In this document: piece by piece, positions 45,739 to 58,002 of the stretch
Layout: each line of letters opens with the position of its first letter
Numbering within the stretch: position 1 is the first letter of the stretch
Assembly (NCBI GenBank): GCA_020081605.1
Contig: JAHREC010000019.1
Coordinates: 1,240,001-1,304,000, forward strand
Length of the DNA stretch: 64,000 nucleotides
Reading direction: 5' to 3'
Source: Albifimbria verrucaria
Taxonomy: Eukaryota > Ascomycota > Sordariomycetes > Hypocreales > Stachybotryaceae
The notes under the pieces: model-generated
Databases searched by the model: none
What the model was told of the DNA's origin: nothing
Seen by the model: the letters and a program-made list of their open reading frames with translations, nothing else
Program-made: the position numbers and the translations under genes

Positions 45739-48416
45739 ATGCGGCTCGGATGGTATGCTGGGGTACGTTTCCCAAGCTCCTCGTGAGCTTCGTCGAGTTG
45801 AGCGCAAACAGCCACGCTGACCTTGACTCTCTCCACAGGCATCGACTGCCCTTGCCGGCACCGTTATCCTGTCGGCCTTCTACAGGCGACCCAACTTTTA
45901 CTCGGCCACCGTCCATCTGGCACAGAGCAACTTCTGTCTGCTGGTACGCCCGCTCTCCGATCCCTCCGACACCCCTGCACGCTCTCTCCGTCTCTAACCC
46001 GCCGTCCTAGGTGCTCGTCAACTTCACCCTGCTCGTTTACAGCAGCTTCATCTACGGCCTCTCGCGACTATGCTTCGGCCGTCTACGAGCCGTCGAGGTC
46101 GAGCAGCTCACCGAGCGAGCCTGGTTCGCCATTACCGAGACATGCCTGGCTATGACCATCATCCGAGAGGAGCGCGGAGCCTGGTTCTTGGTCATGTTCA
46201 CCGCGCTCGTTACAGGAAAAGTCTGGGGCTGGATCTGCGACGGGCGAGTTGAGATACTGGAGCAACAACCTCCTACCAACCCCGCCTCTTTCACACTCGC
46301 TTGAGCATTTCCTTGCTCATGAGCTTCGTCTACGACGTCTTGATGCTGCGTTATAGTATCATCAGGGTCATTCAAGTTGCTAGGCCTAACATGATGGTCA
46401 TGTTTCTCTTTGAGTTTGCCATTCTGACAGCATCTTCATGGCGAACGGGGCCCGATACCTGCTGTCCATTGCGGAGCAGAACATTATCAAGACGCAAACA
46501 CGCAAACGCCTGCTCGAGCGAAGGTTGGAGGTCCGCCAGGAACGAGAAAACATCCTTAGGCAACGCGAACAAGCTGCAGCGTCTGGGGAGGAAGTCCCCG
46601 AGACTCAGGAGCCGTTGCCGAACGAAGATGATGTCGATGAGATGGATATTGAAGTGCCTGGTTGGGCCGCCAAGGGCGAGTTTGTCCTTTGGCTCGACTT
46701 GATTACCGGTAGGTTTCCATTCCTTAGGTTGCCATTCTTCCCATCTAACTATATGACAGACATGACCAAACTCGGCATCTACATCGCCTTCTTCTTCATG
46801 CTTCTTCACTTCTACGGTCTACCTATCCATATTATGAGAGACTTGTTTATGACTTCACGAGACTTTATCAAGCGACTGGGTGCACTTATTCGTTACCGCA
46901 GGGCCATTCAGGAGATGAATCGGCATCCTGATGCAACCGAAGAGGATCTTTCTCGGGAAAACACCTGCATCATTTGCCGAGAGGAGATGCGGCCGTGGGA
47001 TCCAGCAAATAACCCTGGTGTTATCGATCGAGTCCGGCCCAAGAAGCTGCCATGTGGACATATTTTGCATCTTGGCTGTCTCAAGAGCTGGCTCGAACGA
47101 CAGCAAGTTTGCCCGACATGCAGAGCACCAGTCACCGAAGACCGAGCCCGCGCCGCGCCCAATCGTGCTGCAGCTGGTATACGTATTCAGATAGGTGGCC
47201 CGCCCTTCCAGCCACAACAACCTCCTGTCAACCTTCCCCAAAACGCAGGCCAGGCCGGTCAAAATGATGCGCCGGCTCAACCTCCTCGTCCGCCAGCTGA
47301 GGGAGGGCCACGTGTTTTCAACCTTGGACCCATTAGGTTGGGCTTTGGTGCCAATGGCCAAGTCAGAGAGCTTGTGCAGCAGTTTCAACAAGCGGCAGGT
47401 AATCAGGGTCCTGCTGTAGCACCTGTCATACCCCTCCCCAAACGGCAATAACCGGCAACAACATGCAAAATATTGGAAGCCTTATCGGTCAAGCCGAGCA
47501 ACTGATCCAGCGTGAGGTGCAAGCCCTCCAGAACGCCCAGCAGGAGATTCAGACACTTCATCTCTTACTGGCGGAGCTGCAACGCGTACGACAACGGCAG
47601 CAGCAGCAATCTGATTTTGCAAATCCCTTGACTCCTCTGCAGGCAGCCATGTCCCCCAATATGGCCCTGCCTCCTGGGTTCCCAATAAGCCAACCGCCTC
47701 AGCATCCCTTTACCAACATACCGGGACTTCCAGGTTTCCCGCTGTGCCCCACGAATCAGCAGTCCATTCCTCGCTAGACACGGTACTACTGCAAATGCCA
47801 CAGCTATCTCATCTGGTAGTCCTGATCTTCCTGAGGGTGTCGTCATCCCTCCCGGATGGACTTTAATGCCTTTACAGCGGCTCGACGGTGCCTCTTCAAC
47901 CACTCAGACTTCACAGGCAACGGCGCCAGTGCCTACGACTGGGGCAACACAGACCACTGGCGACGCTGCAACAGCTGGACCGGCTGGCACGGGCCCCTCC
48001 AACCTACACTTAGCAACGTTAATGGCAGCACAAGTGAGGCTCGGTCGACCAGTGTTCCAACTCCTACTCCAACAATTCCTATTGCGGAAAGTTCCGTGCC
48101 AAGGCCCACAGATCCAACCCCGGTGGTTTCACCGAGCCCAGTGCTTCCGAACTGGGGTGGGTCGGCTCAGCTGTTCCGCGGCAGTCCTCGCCTGGATCAG
48201 TCTGACGCAACAGTTCAGCGAGAGTCCCACGAGGCGCCAGGGCCTGCCAATGTACAGAAGCCAGCGTCATCTGCCGAGAGCACCAGCGCAACTCCTACGG
48301 TGCAACAGGAGCCCAGCCTTGACAAGGGCAAGGCACGAGCAGTGACAGTCGAAGACGCCGACGAGGAGTCTGAAGAGGATGGAAAAGATAGCGATTCGGG
48401 GTCCGACGATAACTAG
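45739..48416 (+). CDS. hrd1: ERAD E3 ubiquitin ligase Hrd1 (synoviolin)
   Basis: ER membrane RING ligase that ubiquitinates misfolded luminal and membrane proteins and forms part of the retrotranslocation channel. About 829 residues. The first ~300 residues hold several membrane helices ([49 protein letters not shown]). The RING-H2 at about 346-398 shows [23 protein letters not shown] and CPTCRAPV. The long C-terminus is proline-rich with an acidic end ([15 protein letters not shown]). Exons 45739-45762, 45839-45943, 46011-46708, 46760-48416; introns 76, 67 and 51 nt. The 8-codon first exon encodes MRLGWYAG. Six frame changes, all likely missing bases: about 46291-46294, 46447-46450, 47436-47439, 47738-47740, 47747-47750 and 48028-48036. 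Exon sum 2484 plus 6 is divisible by 3. Confidence 0.92.
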
Positions 48417-49430
48417 GATCGTTGAGACGCAAAAGCATGTCGCATCAAGCGGACTACAGTGCTCGTTCGTCCATTGTAACACAACCTAGCTTCATTAACA
48501 GCACATCACATATTCTCCAATACGAAGAAGAGGCAATGGCATGACTACGGCGTTCGAGAGGGATTGGTTTCTTTTTTAATTCTATTTTGCTGCGTGTTGC
48601 AGGAGCGAAAGCAGGAGATTTGGTAGCTGCCAACGACTTGGCCTTGAATGCGTCAGATGTCGAAAACGAATACAGGATTTGTGGCTTTCACAGCTGTGGT
48701 TTCCACAAGTGCTTCGTTGTGAATATGACTAGGTCCCCACTCATGAGCTGTTGTAATGAAGTTTGATAGCTATCAGGTCTACAAGCATCCAGTGCCCGTG
48801 ACGCAAACCGTCTTCACATCCACAATCCATCAGTCCTGCTCCCTTCTCCATGTCCCATTCTCGTAGTGGAATGAAATACTGAGATGCTCCCACACTAAAG
48901 CAGTACAACATGATCGCGCAATACTACCATTCCGCTTCTCGAAACGTTTAACGCATGCTCTCATGATTCATAGGTCCAGTGCTTGCCAGACATAGCACAG
49001 ATAATCCCAGCAATATGGCGTGAGCAATAAACCAAGCAAACACAAACACAAACACAAACAACGAACGACAGACGGGGATATGATGACTTTGGCCCGAAGC
49101 TGGCGTAAGATTTATGCGCGCTTCAAAATGCTCGCGGAAACATGAGGGACACGCAAAAATGCGACTGCGCGATTCTATCGTACAAACATACACGAAAAGA
49201 CAATGAATAAGAAAAAAATGAGCAGACTGAAACCATCCCACGTCAACTTTCTACACCGACGTCGCTGTCCTGTACATTATTCGTTGGGCAGTTCGTACAT
49301 CCGTCCTTCAGATACTCAACCACAAGCTGCAATAAACAAAAATAGCAATTAAACAAGGCAGTCAAACTGACGCTCACTCACTCCAACTACTCCGTTCTTA
49401 TACACGAGAGCTATGGTTAGCACAGAATTG
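48417..49430. other. Intergenic region between convergent genes
   Basis: About 1 kb between the Hrd1 and glycogenin stop codons, expected to be two 3' untranslated regions. An (AAACAC)n patch lies at about 49038-49058. No gene seen. Confidence 0.5.
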
Positions 49431-52187
49431 TCACGTCTCGAGAATATCCCTCTCGTCCTCTGTCGGAGGGAGAGGCGTCTGCCTCACAGGAGCATCCTCA
49501 CCCTTCTCCCACGCGGCACCGGGGCCGGAATAGCTAGGCTCGGGTATAGATCTTGTCTCGGCTTTGACTGGACGTGGGCTGAGCACGCCACTGGCTGTTT
49601 GTGCGACAAAAGTAGGCGGGTCAGAACTTGTAAACTCGGAGCCGTAGGGCAGTGGCCGTGAAGGGATCTCACGGCTTTGGCCCGACAACTCCGCCTCTCC
49701 GCCCGAGAGCCTGCGTAGCAGCGCCTCCGACTGCTGTTTAGCCAGCATCTGGAGCTGCGCTGCAGGGTCCTTAGAGTGGAGTATTAGGTCAGCCAAGTCG
49801 CATAGGCAGTCGGCTGGCCCCATCGCCTCCCATGCACACATACCCATTCTTCCTGTGCGGGTACCCCTTCCGCTGCGGGCAGCCTGGGTTGCGACTCATC
49901 GTGACCACCACGTTCTGCATCATCGTCACCCCAGAACGTCGGGCGGTGAATCGGAGCTGGAGTCACCGGCAGGCTAGGGCGTTCCGCTTCACTTGGGAAG
50001 TCGGTTAACCGGAAGCCGTACGACCGATTGTCTCCTGCCCCTGACCCGGGCCAGCCCGCACCCCTCCCACGCTTAGAACCACCCAGCGTGCCTTGGCTCC
50101 TTACCCGACGATGCTTCTGAAGACCCTCGACATAACGACCGATCTCAGGCACATCATCCCAGGCATTGTTGCGTGGAAAGGAGGTCAAGGATCCGAAGGA
50201 GTAACCCTGATTGTGGGAGTGGTAGGTGTCATCGGCTCGATCGTGGTCTCTGTTGGAGCTGACTCTATTGTAGATGGCTCAGTAGGGACCCGTGAATCAG
50301 GCGCGGTCGTGCGCTCACCAAAAGGCTCGCTATATAACTCCACGTCTGCCAATGCTTGTGATCCGGTGTCGATAAACATTCTAGACGGTTGGGGACGCTG
50401 GGTTTCCCAAGGGAATATCGGCCGTGGCTGCTGTTCAGGTGGAGCAGGACGTTCTTTGGGAACTTCATACCACATATTCTTGGGAGGGCTGGGGTAACGC
50501 TGAGGGGTACAAACGGAGCAGTGTCCTGGGACATTTCGTAATGTGTCGATGGGAAGTTCATCGCTTCGGGTTTGGAGTCAGGTGGAGGAGGTTGTCTGAT
50601 AGTATATGCGTTAGTATCAGTGGTCCATGAAGATCGAGGGCATAAGAGTAAAATTCACCTTTGAGCATCCCAGCTATACTCTTCAACTGGGGCCGGGGCC
50701 GGTGCCGGCTCAGATTGATGCTCCGTGGTCGGCGCTCCTCCACCATGATACTCAGGAACCTGCTGCTCTGATCGAGCCTCAGCCAATGCTCCCGAATGGT
50801 GGCTAACAGAAGGGGCGGAATGCGAAACATGGGCGGCCGAGTCCCAGCATGGGCGCCATGGTGTTGGGGTTGTTCATGGTGATGCCCATGCTGTTCATGA
50901 CCGGGTTCAGGGGAGGGTAGGAATGGTGCTGCTGGTGCTGCTGGTGCTGTTGGTGCTGCTGATGATCATGGTGCTGATCATGGTGCTGATGGTGAGGGCA
51001 CCGGTAGCACCAGGCGCACCAGGAGCACCACCGATATGTACAGAATCTTGATAATGGTGATGATGCTGACCCTCATGATACTCTCCAGTGCTGGACTGCG
51101 CTGGAGTCTCCTGGGGCCGGAATTCTCCTTTGGTGAAGTACTGTACATAGCTGTTGTCAGGTTGCATTCGGTGCTGGGGGTTTCCTGGGAACACAATTAG
51201 CAACTGATCATCTTCAAGGGTTGACAATGGGATCCAGCATACCTTGACACGATAATGCCGGTCATATACAGCCCACCACCTGCCAACCATCTCGTCAAAG
51301 GGCGAGTTTCCAAAGAGGCGTCCCGGCCAGAGAACCAAGGTTTATTCGTGCCAATGAAGTGGACCATGTTGATGCTCGACTGAAAGTGGCGATACGCAGG
51401 GACATATTGGTAATGAGCGGAAGGAGTGACGTTGTACGTGAAGCTAAGACGGTGGTAGCTGTTGCTGAAGTGCATGTTCAGCAACCCTTGGTCGGCACCA
51501 TCAAAGGAGATGCCTCTCTCTGCCATTGCCATCATTGCGTAGTAGTCACCCATGTTGGGCGTCAGAACCATGACACCCGTGTTGAACAAATCAGGCCATC
51601 CAATGTCAGGAGCCGCAGCAAAGGCATGAGGCACGTCGAAGAGTTCATCGGGGCACGATATGCGACTACGTCGGCGTCGATGTAGACAATCTTGGAGAAT
51701 TGAGTCTGTTTCCAGAGATTGATCTTAGTGAAAGCCGAGTGCAAGTCAGCTCGGTTCATAAGGTACAGGTTGGCAGGCCGGTCGTTGCGTATGCGAGGAA
51801 CTGGGATCACGTAGTCGTAGACGGTCTACATCATAAATCACATCAGCACGGGTAAGGAACAAGCTAGTTGTGGGCGTGGGAACCGACCTTGAGCTGGGTG
51901 ATGGACTCGGCGGAAACCGAGTCCAGCGTAACAAGGACGGCCAGGCGCTTATCGGTGCCAGCATCGCGAAGCGAGTGGGCGAGAACCAGAGCACCTAGGA
52001 AGCTGTTAGGAAAGCCATTGGGTCTGTTGCAGTAGCCATGACTGACCTGGAAGGTAGGAATCGCTGAGCAAGAGCTGTTGTTGCAAGCCCGGAAGGGATT
52101 TGTTAGCTCTGTTATTCACGCGGGGATCGTGGCATGGTCGCGGAGACGCACCGTCGCGTAAATTTGCTCCCCACCTAGCGGCGCCAT
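49431..52187 (-). CDS. Glycogenin (GT8 self-glucosylating primer of glycogen synthesis)
   Basis: Starts glycogen synthesis by glucosylating itself from UDP-glucose; cytosolic. About 817 residues. The GT8 domain fills residues 1-270: LLLSDSYLPGALVLAHSLRD, LYLMNRADLHSAFTKINLW, the metal-binding DxD in IVYIDADVVAYRAP (near 105), FNTGVMVLTPN, SFDGADQGLLN and VHFIGTNKPW. A long variable part follows with a His/Gln tract. The end (SYSGPGAAWEKGEDAP..TEDERDILET) matches the C-terminus of fungal glycogenins, thought to bind glycogen synthase. Six exons: 52187-52152, 52074-52047, 51994-51888, 51825-51243, 51184-50659, 50595-49431 (introns 52-77 nt). Nine frame changes, more than any other gene here: about 51650-51653, 51322-51324, 51176-51180, 50996-50998, 50910-50913, 50818-50828, 50504-50507, 50184-50191 and 49818-49821. 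Exon sum 2445 plus 9 is divisible by 3. Confidence 0.9.
50924..50992 (-). repeat. CAC/CAG repeat coding a His/Gln tract in glycogenin
   Basis: Imperfect CAC-CAG and CAC-CAT-GAT-CAG units (minus strand), translating as alternating His and Gln. Likely length-variable between strains. Confidence 0.7.
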
Positions 52188-53942
52188 TGCAGCGCTGGGG
52201 TTGGAAGATCCAGGAGCCTTTGGTCAGGCGAAGCAAGAATAGCTATCGGCCCATGAGCAGCTCAGAGACAGGACGGGCACGGAGGGAGGAGCAACGACGA
52301 AGGAGCTTGGACCGCCGCGCGAGAGTGTGAGCGAGCTTCACAACAGAAATGCAACAAGCACCCTGGGGAGGAAGAGAAGAGTGGACAAGCAATCAGAGAA
52401 AGCAAGAGAGAAGGAGGAGCTAGGCGTTTTGCTGAATTGGGCCTGGTGGAAATCGCGAGCTGGATGCAGCAGGGAGATGAGGAAAATACCACGCGGTGAT
52501 GCAGATGCAAATAAAATAATACAGTACCTGCACGCTTCTGCTAAACGAGGTACAGCGTTGGGGTACCTGTACCTTTACGTCAGTGTTGTCGCTACTACCA
52601 CATTAGAGAGCTGTCAAGCCATGACCGAATTCCGCTCGTCTCGCTGCGGGCTGCACACCACAGTTACAGTTACAGCACCTTTGGTTCCACAATGTCGAAC
52701 CCCGGGCTTGTTTGGGCCGAGAGCGGACGATCCAACCCTGCCGGTCTAGCTGCAACAGAGCTAGCCTGCCTGGGGGCCAGGAAACGGCGCCTTGCCACGA
52801 TCGGTCATTGCCAAACATGTGGTTTGAATGACGACGTTGAAGATGCAGGGTAGCTACATTGCGCCAGCAGAGTATCGTGTCTACTCTGCCTCAGTACACG
52901 TGTTTTTACAAAGGCTCCGTGAGAGAAACAGGCGCCGAGTGAAGAAAACAAACGCAACCAAAGTTTTGGACCTGCCGGAACATCCCCTTTAACTTGGACG
53001 TCCCTGTTCTATCAAAATGTGACCAGTCTCTTCTGCCGTGTTTACCCCACCATGTCGATACTGCGTGCCAATGGCTCCTCCAAGCCTGGGTCACGACTTA
53101 CACGCCGGCAGATCCCTCCCTGCCAGGCCGGAATGGTTACTTGCATGAACAGGCCATTGTTGACATACAACGGTTGGGCGGCAGAGTGGCATGGCATTGA
53201 ATACGAAGTTGAAGCCCGAGGACATCTTGGCCCCTAATCTTATTACACGAACCGTGCAACCCAACGTTTCCTCGTTACCGAGTGTTGGTGGTGATGGTAA
53301 CCAAGTAGCGATGAACACCATTAATTCTGTTTCCCACCCTCCTAAGCCAACAAGAAACATAAGGCAGTCTATCCCTTACATTGCCTGCATCTAGGGGCCC
53401 TGACACACACAGGCTACCTACCGACCCTCTCCTCCCCACCAACTTCCCCGCATTCATCGTCGGGTTGAGAGACCAGGCGTAGTCAACAAAACCTGGAAAC
53501 TCATGCTGAGCAGGTAGCCAACCCCTCATCATCGAAGTGCATCTGCCCCAGTTTCGGCCATGGTTGGGTTCTTGATCAAGGTCACAAGACATTCAACGAT
53601 CGACAATGTACCATCTACAAACTATGTCATCTTGCTTTCTTCCGGAAAACACTAGACTCATCTATTCCGGTCTGATGGGCCATGTCCCAGGTCTGTTGTG
53701 CCAGCATTGTCTGCGATGTGATGGCAATATCGTCGATGCAGCAACAGCGCAACGTTGAACTCGGTGCCATCATAAAGTCTAGACCGTGCATGTTTATATA
53801 GTAGATAATTTATGTGCTCTTAAACTGTATATACATGAATTTTGCAACCCCACCAAGCCATTGGATGCCATGCAGTAAGGACAGACTGCCTGCCGAGAAA
53901 TGTATCTCTTAATTCCCGGCATCATATATACGCCCCATCCCC
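52188..53942. other. Intergenic region, no gene recognised
   Basis: About 1.75 kb between the glycogenin start and the transporter stop. It should contain the glycogenin promoter; GGTACCTGTACC-like words occur at about 52562-52573. Open frames are short and unrecognised. Confidence 0.5.
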
Positions 53943-55293
53943 TCACAGGTCCTTCTTAAAAGCGTGCTCGGGCTTATGCGTCGTCTCGTAATCAATGTGG
54001 ACGTAGGCACGCTCAATATCGGGAAGGCTCTCGAGCTTGAACTGCAGCTCCTCAGCGACATCGTGCGTCTCCATCAGCGTGCCCGCCGGGTCCATGACAA
54101 TGTCAACCTCGGCGATGAGGCGCGGGCCTGAGTGGTAGACTCGCACCGTGTCGATGCCCTGGATCGCGTCCGAGTGCGTCAAGCACACGTACGTGATGAG
54201 CTGTTGCATGTCCACGGGCGCAACCACGCCCACGAGCAGCATGAACTCGCCAAAGGCTGTGCGCAGCCAGATACACGTAATCAGGACGGAGAGGAAAATG
54301 GCGCCCATGGGATCGATCCACCACACTAGCTTGGCACCACCGACCGATGTCAAGATACCAAAAGCGTTGACCAAGAGATCGTTGCGGTGGTCCTGCCACA
54401 GGATGTTGACCTGGCTGTATTTGTCCTTGATCGCCCAGCAGTAGAAGAAGAGCGAGAGCTTTGTCAGGAAGGCAATACAGACGGCGATCACAGAAGGTAG
54501 GTGGAAGTCCTTCTCACCACCTTTCTGAGCAAGTTCCTGCGCGGCAAAGGCAATAATAATGAGGAGACGGCAGTCATGAGAAAGCAAAGACTATGTTGCC
54601 GACCGTCTCGAGACAGGCCTTGCCGGCGGGGAAGCGACGAGGATCAACGCGGCGAATGGCCCTGTTGGAGAAGATTAGGGTGAGGTTGCTGAGAGGGTCG
54701 AAGATGGCATCGGCCATGGTGGTGAAGAGCGACAGCGAACCCGAAGATATGGCGGCGTAGAGCTGCAGCGCGGTGAGGACGATATTGGCGGCGAGCGAGC
54801 CATAGACTGCGATGCGAAATTTAAGCTGGTCATCACCGGCCTCTTGACGGGCCTCGGCGCGGTGCTCCTCGACAGACTTGAGCATGCGCTCGATGGCGGC
54901 GTTTTGGTTCTCGTAGAAGCCGCGGACCTTGTTGGCATGGCGACCGGAGCTGGTCAGGGTGGTGGCGATGTCACGGCCTGCGTCTCGCTTGCGCGACGAG
55001 TTGGCCTTGATCTGGTCGAGCTCAGTCTCGCTCTTGTACGAGGACGAGAGGCCGTAAGGATCGCTGCCGGCGTAGAGGCGTGGGAAGCGCGTCGCCTGTG
55101 TCTCGACATCGGAGAGTTGAGACGGGTGACGAGCGACGGCGTCACCGTCATCGGGTTTATGCTCTACCGGCTCTACGGCCGTGCTCGAGGCTTGCTGGAT
55201 GGAAGACCGCGAGGCACTGCGGGCCTGATCCATCTGGTGGAGGTTGTAGACATTGGGATGGTAGGTGATGGTGTTGCTGCCGTCGGGTGTCAT
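53943..55293 (-). CDS. Cation diffusion facilitator, Mn-type
   Basis: Proton-coupled metal exporter of the CDF/SLC30 family, about 450 residues, moving cytosolic metal into an organelle or out of the cell. A hydrophilic N-terminus of ~120 residues precedes six predicted helices. The helix-2 metal site reads DAIFD (near 196) and the helix-5 site DHRND (near 300). DxxxD at both sites marks the Mn-transporting CDF group, as in plant MTP8-11, whereas Zn members have HxxxD. The cytosolic C-terminal domain is present (TVRVYHSGPRLIAEVDIVMD, HDVAEELQFKLESLPDIERA, VHIDYE). ATG at 55293 was chosen as the nearest start; an upstream continuation of the frame to 55710 lacks features of this family. Two frame changes, at about 54581-54587 and 54560-54564, each look like a missing base; 1351 plus 2 is divisible by 3. 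No intron. Confidence 0.88.
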
Positions 55294-56480
55294 GATTGCG
55301 GCGGCTTCTGAGACAAGCACACGTCCAAAGGGGCCTATCCGCACAATCAGGTGGAAGAGACGAGACGAAGAAGGCTCCAGGTGAAGCTCAACACAGTTGG
55401 GGATGATTGACAAAGACCTAAGGACTTGGCAGGATCCGGAAAATGAGTCTGGTGTGGGGTTCAACGGCGATTTCACCGGCAACTGGGGTTTGTCTCTCAG
55501 CGGCAACTGTTTTTTTCCTTTGAGAACCCCGAAGTTCTCCCCAGGTATTACGAAATGATCAAGTCCAAGCCTCCCTTGGCCGGTGAGGTCGTGGGATGAG
55601 CTGCAAGCTTTTAATGGGTTGGGATCGCCACTTGCGCAGCATCGCCAATCGGGAAACGACCAGTCCACCTGAGTGACATTCCGGAAAATGTGCTTATCAG
55701 ATCGCAACACTAAACACTACCTTCCTCGGTGCTAAGAATTGCTTAGCGAGCTTATCCTCCCCACGACTAGCGCTTCTGCAAACAGGCCGACCTTGCCGTC
55801 TGGGCGTTGGCCTTGGAAATAGCTGTATGGATCTCTGCATATCGTTGCGCCTTTTGCATGCTCCTATGCCAAAACGTGGTCCCCAGGGCTACGTCCTGTC
55901 GTGGCGCAGTAATCTTAGCTTAGGTTAGCCCGTGATTAAGGTGATTGTTAGTCCATTTGCTCGTTATTCTAATTTCAACTGTCTTACTCGACATGTCGTG
56001 TTGCTGCTCATCTCTCCACACCCCAAAAATTTACCTACATCAACGAAGTAGAGTGCAGGCGTGAGTTGCTCTGAATGGCTGCCAAACTGCGCCTGCTGCA
56101 GGGCTCCTGGTTATTAGTGGATGTTGGGACGCAATACCAACATAACCCTCTCACGATCCGTTCAATGAACTTCAAGTCTCCCAAGGCTCATAAGGTTCTC
56201 AAGGCTGCCCATCTAACTCTAGCTGAAGGATTTCCTACAAGACTGTGTTCGTCAATTTCCTGCCTCGAGGAGCTTCTCCTCAGTAGTGGTACGTATCACT
56301 AATATCTAAATCAACAGATAGTAGATTTCTTGAAGAAACCTGGTATATTGAGGCAATATTCGGACACATGTAATGATATGTAACTTCCTTTTTATTCGAC
56401 TAGCTGCCTTTCCTCGTAGGTCAAGCCTGCCTCATCCACTCGCTAGAAATGCTTTGGAAACAGCAAAAAGAAGTTGGGAC

Positions 56481-56493
56481 AAAAACACAAAAA
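56481..56493 (-). terminator. RNA polymerase III terminator of the 5S gene
   Basis: Immediately after the 5S sequence the minus strand reads TTTTT, G/T-rich, then TTTTT again, the expected oligo-T stop for RNA polymerase III. Confidence 0.7.
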
Positions 56494-56612
56494 ACATACA
56501 ACAGCCGGTATTCGCTGGTCGTCACCGACCCAACTACTAATCTGCCGGTTACATGCTTAATTAAGGGAGAGCGGACGGGATCCCATGCTTTCATGCACCT
56601 ATGGTCGTATGT
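56494..56612 (-). rRNA. 5S ribosomal RNA gene
   Basis: A 119-base block on the minus strand matching filamentous-fungal 5S rRNA from end to end. It starts ACATACGACCATAGG, contains GGGATCCCGTCCGCTC, TTAAGCATG (internal promoter region) and GATTAGTAGTTGGGTCGGTG, and ends CTGTTGTATGT, which pairs with the 5' end to form helix I. Length equals the usual 119. A T run follows at once. Some bases in the middle (TCCCTTAATTAAGCATG) differ from what I recall of the Neurospora alpha type, so a pseudogene cannot be excluded. A false 91-codon open frame spans it on the other strand. Dispersed, single 5S genes are the rule in Pezizomycotina. Confidence 0.88.
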
Positions 56613-57021
56613 GTTGTACCATGGTTGTCAAAAGCATTATAATGCTTCCTCATTCTGGAACCAAGCAACAGCGAGTATATGCCCTATTGAACCATATCCA
56701 TCATTCTTATGCTTTGTATCATAGCAACAAGTGAAACGATACCTATTTCTTTAGAACATGTTCTTTATATACCGATGTTAAACAGAGTTCGTATTCTCTT
56801 GGCCAAGACTCTTTATGCCAGACACAATATACAAGTCTCACACTCGGCACATGGAATATGTAGTTACTGTATTTGGGGGAAGGGGAGGGCAAATTTATTG
56901 AGGTTCGTTTATCAGATATCAACATATAAACCATAACTATACAAAATCTGTACTGAAAACAATAGCGACATATACATGAACAGCATGCTTGGCGCAGATC
57001 CTGACCACATTCTTGTCCTAC

Positions 57022-58002
57022 TTACAGCTTGGCTTCCAACGGAGTGTCTCTCTGGGCGTTGCCACATCTCTCCAAAATCCACTCAACCATGTCCTTTGCG
57101 AATTCTTTGGTGAGTGGGTCAGAATGCAGTTGATGGTACGCGCCCTCGTACGACTTGATAGTCAGATCGTCCATCTTCTGGTTCTTTGCCCAGTTCATGG
57201 CCTTGTCGTAGCTGCACACTCTGTCCGCGGTTGCATGTGCAAAAACATCGCCTGTACATGCTTGTCCATCTTCACAGCCACTGAAGTAAGTAGTGCCGTA
57301 CGATCCAGCATAGAGGCCAGGCCTTCTAGAGTGCCCGTGTCGTGGCAGAGCGGGTCCTCGCGGATCCGTTTCGCCATCTCTGGATCGCGCGTGACGACCG
57401 AGGCGTCTACAACCTCTACGAGTTGGTGCTTAGGAGCAGCCGTCCGGCAAGACGTCCAAGGAAAACTTTGATGGAACTGGGCTCTTGCTCGGGAGTGAAG
57501 CCGATGAAAGGGCATTCCAAGATCCATCCACGGATTTGCTTTACGAGATCCTTATAGGCCGGGTCTCCGGCGAGAGTCAACGCCTCACCACCACCCATCG
57601 AGTGACCCATAACGAATACGGGCACATCAGAAGGAAGCTTGTCCTTGATGAAGGCGGCAATGTCTGCAATCACCTGCGATGTGGGCCCAGTAAGGCCTTT
57701 CTCTGACGGCTTGGTCACACTACGACCCCAGCCACGCTGATCCCATCCGAACACTTGAATACCGTGAGCAGTGATCAGGGAAAGAAGTCGCTGTAAAGGT
57801 CCACGTGATCGCTGTATCCGTGGATGAATATCAGCTTCGCCTTTACTGGGCCAGATGGCTACGGAAACGAGTTAGCGTCATTGCTGAAGGTCAGGACGTT
57901 CGGAATGCATCGATGGGAATTGAAATGACATACCGTCCATGTCCTCGTGTAAAGACTTGCGCCATCGTGCATGAAGGTGCCTTCGGATATGGTTGTCTCC
58001 AT
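57022..58002 (-). CDS. Monoacylglycerol lipase (Yju3-like alpha/beta hydrolase)
   Basis: Serine hydrolase that releases fatty acid from monoacylglycerols, usually on lipid droplets or outer mitochondrial membrane; about 302 residues. Seen: oxyanion-hole motif LIFIHGYSDHVDLY, VFGWDQRGWGRS, nucleophile elbow FVMGHSMGGGEAL (Ser near 108), catalytic Asp in HATADRVCSYDKA, and catalytic His in YEGAYHQLHSD. The N-terminus METTISEGTFMHDGASLYTR is typical. Exons 58002-57934 and 57858-57022, intron 75 nt. Frame changes at about 57778-57780, 57430-57437 and 57241-57245 each look like a missing base; 906 plus 3 is divisible by 3. The last residues (EAKL) do not form a clear peroxisomal signal. Confidence 0.9.

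Larger units (their letters stand above)
55294..57021. other. Intergenic region with a 5S rRNA gene
   Basis: About 1.7 kb. The first 600 bases should be the transporter promoter. From about 55900 the sequence turns AT-rich and stays so to 57000, apart from the 5S rRNA gene. No protein gene seen. Confidence 0.55.

Noticed and set aside
56449..56724. A 91-codon plus-strand frame in AT-rich DNA
   Set aside because: It is the antisense shadow of the 5S rRNA gene at 56494-56612.
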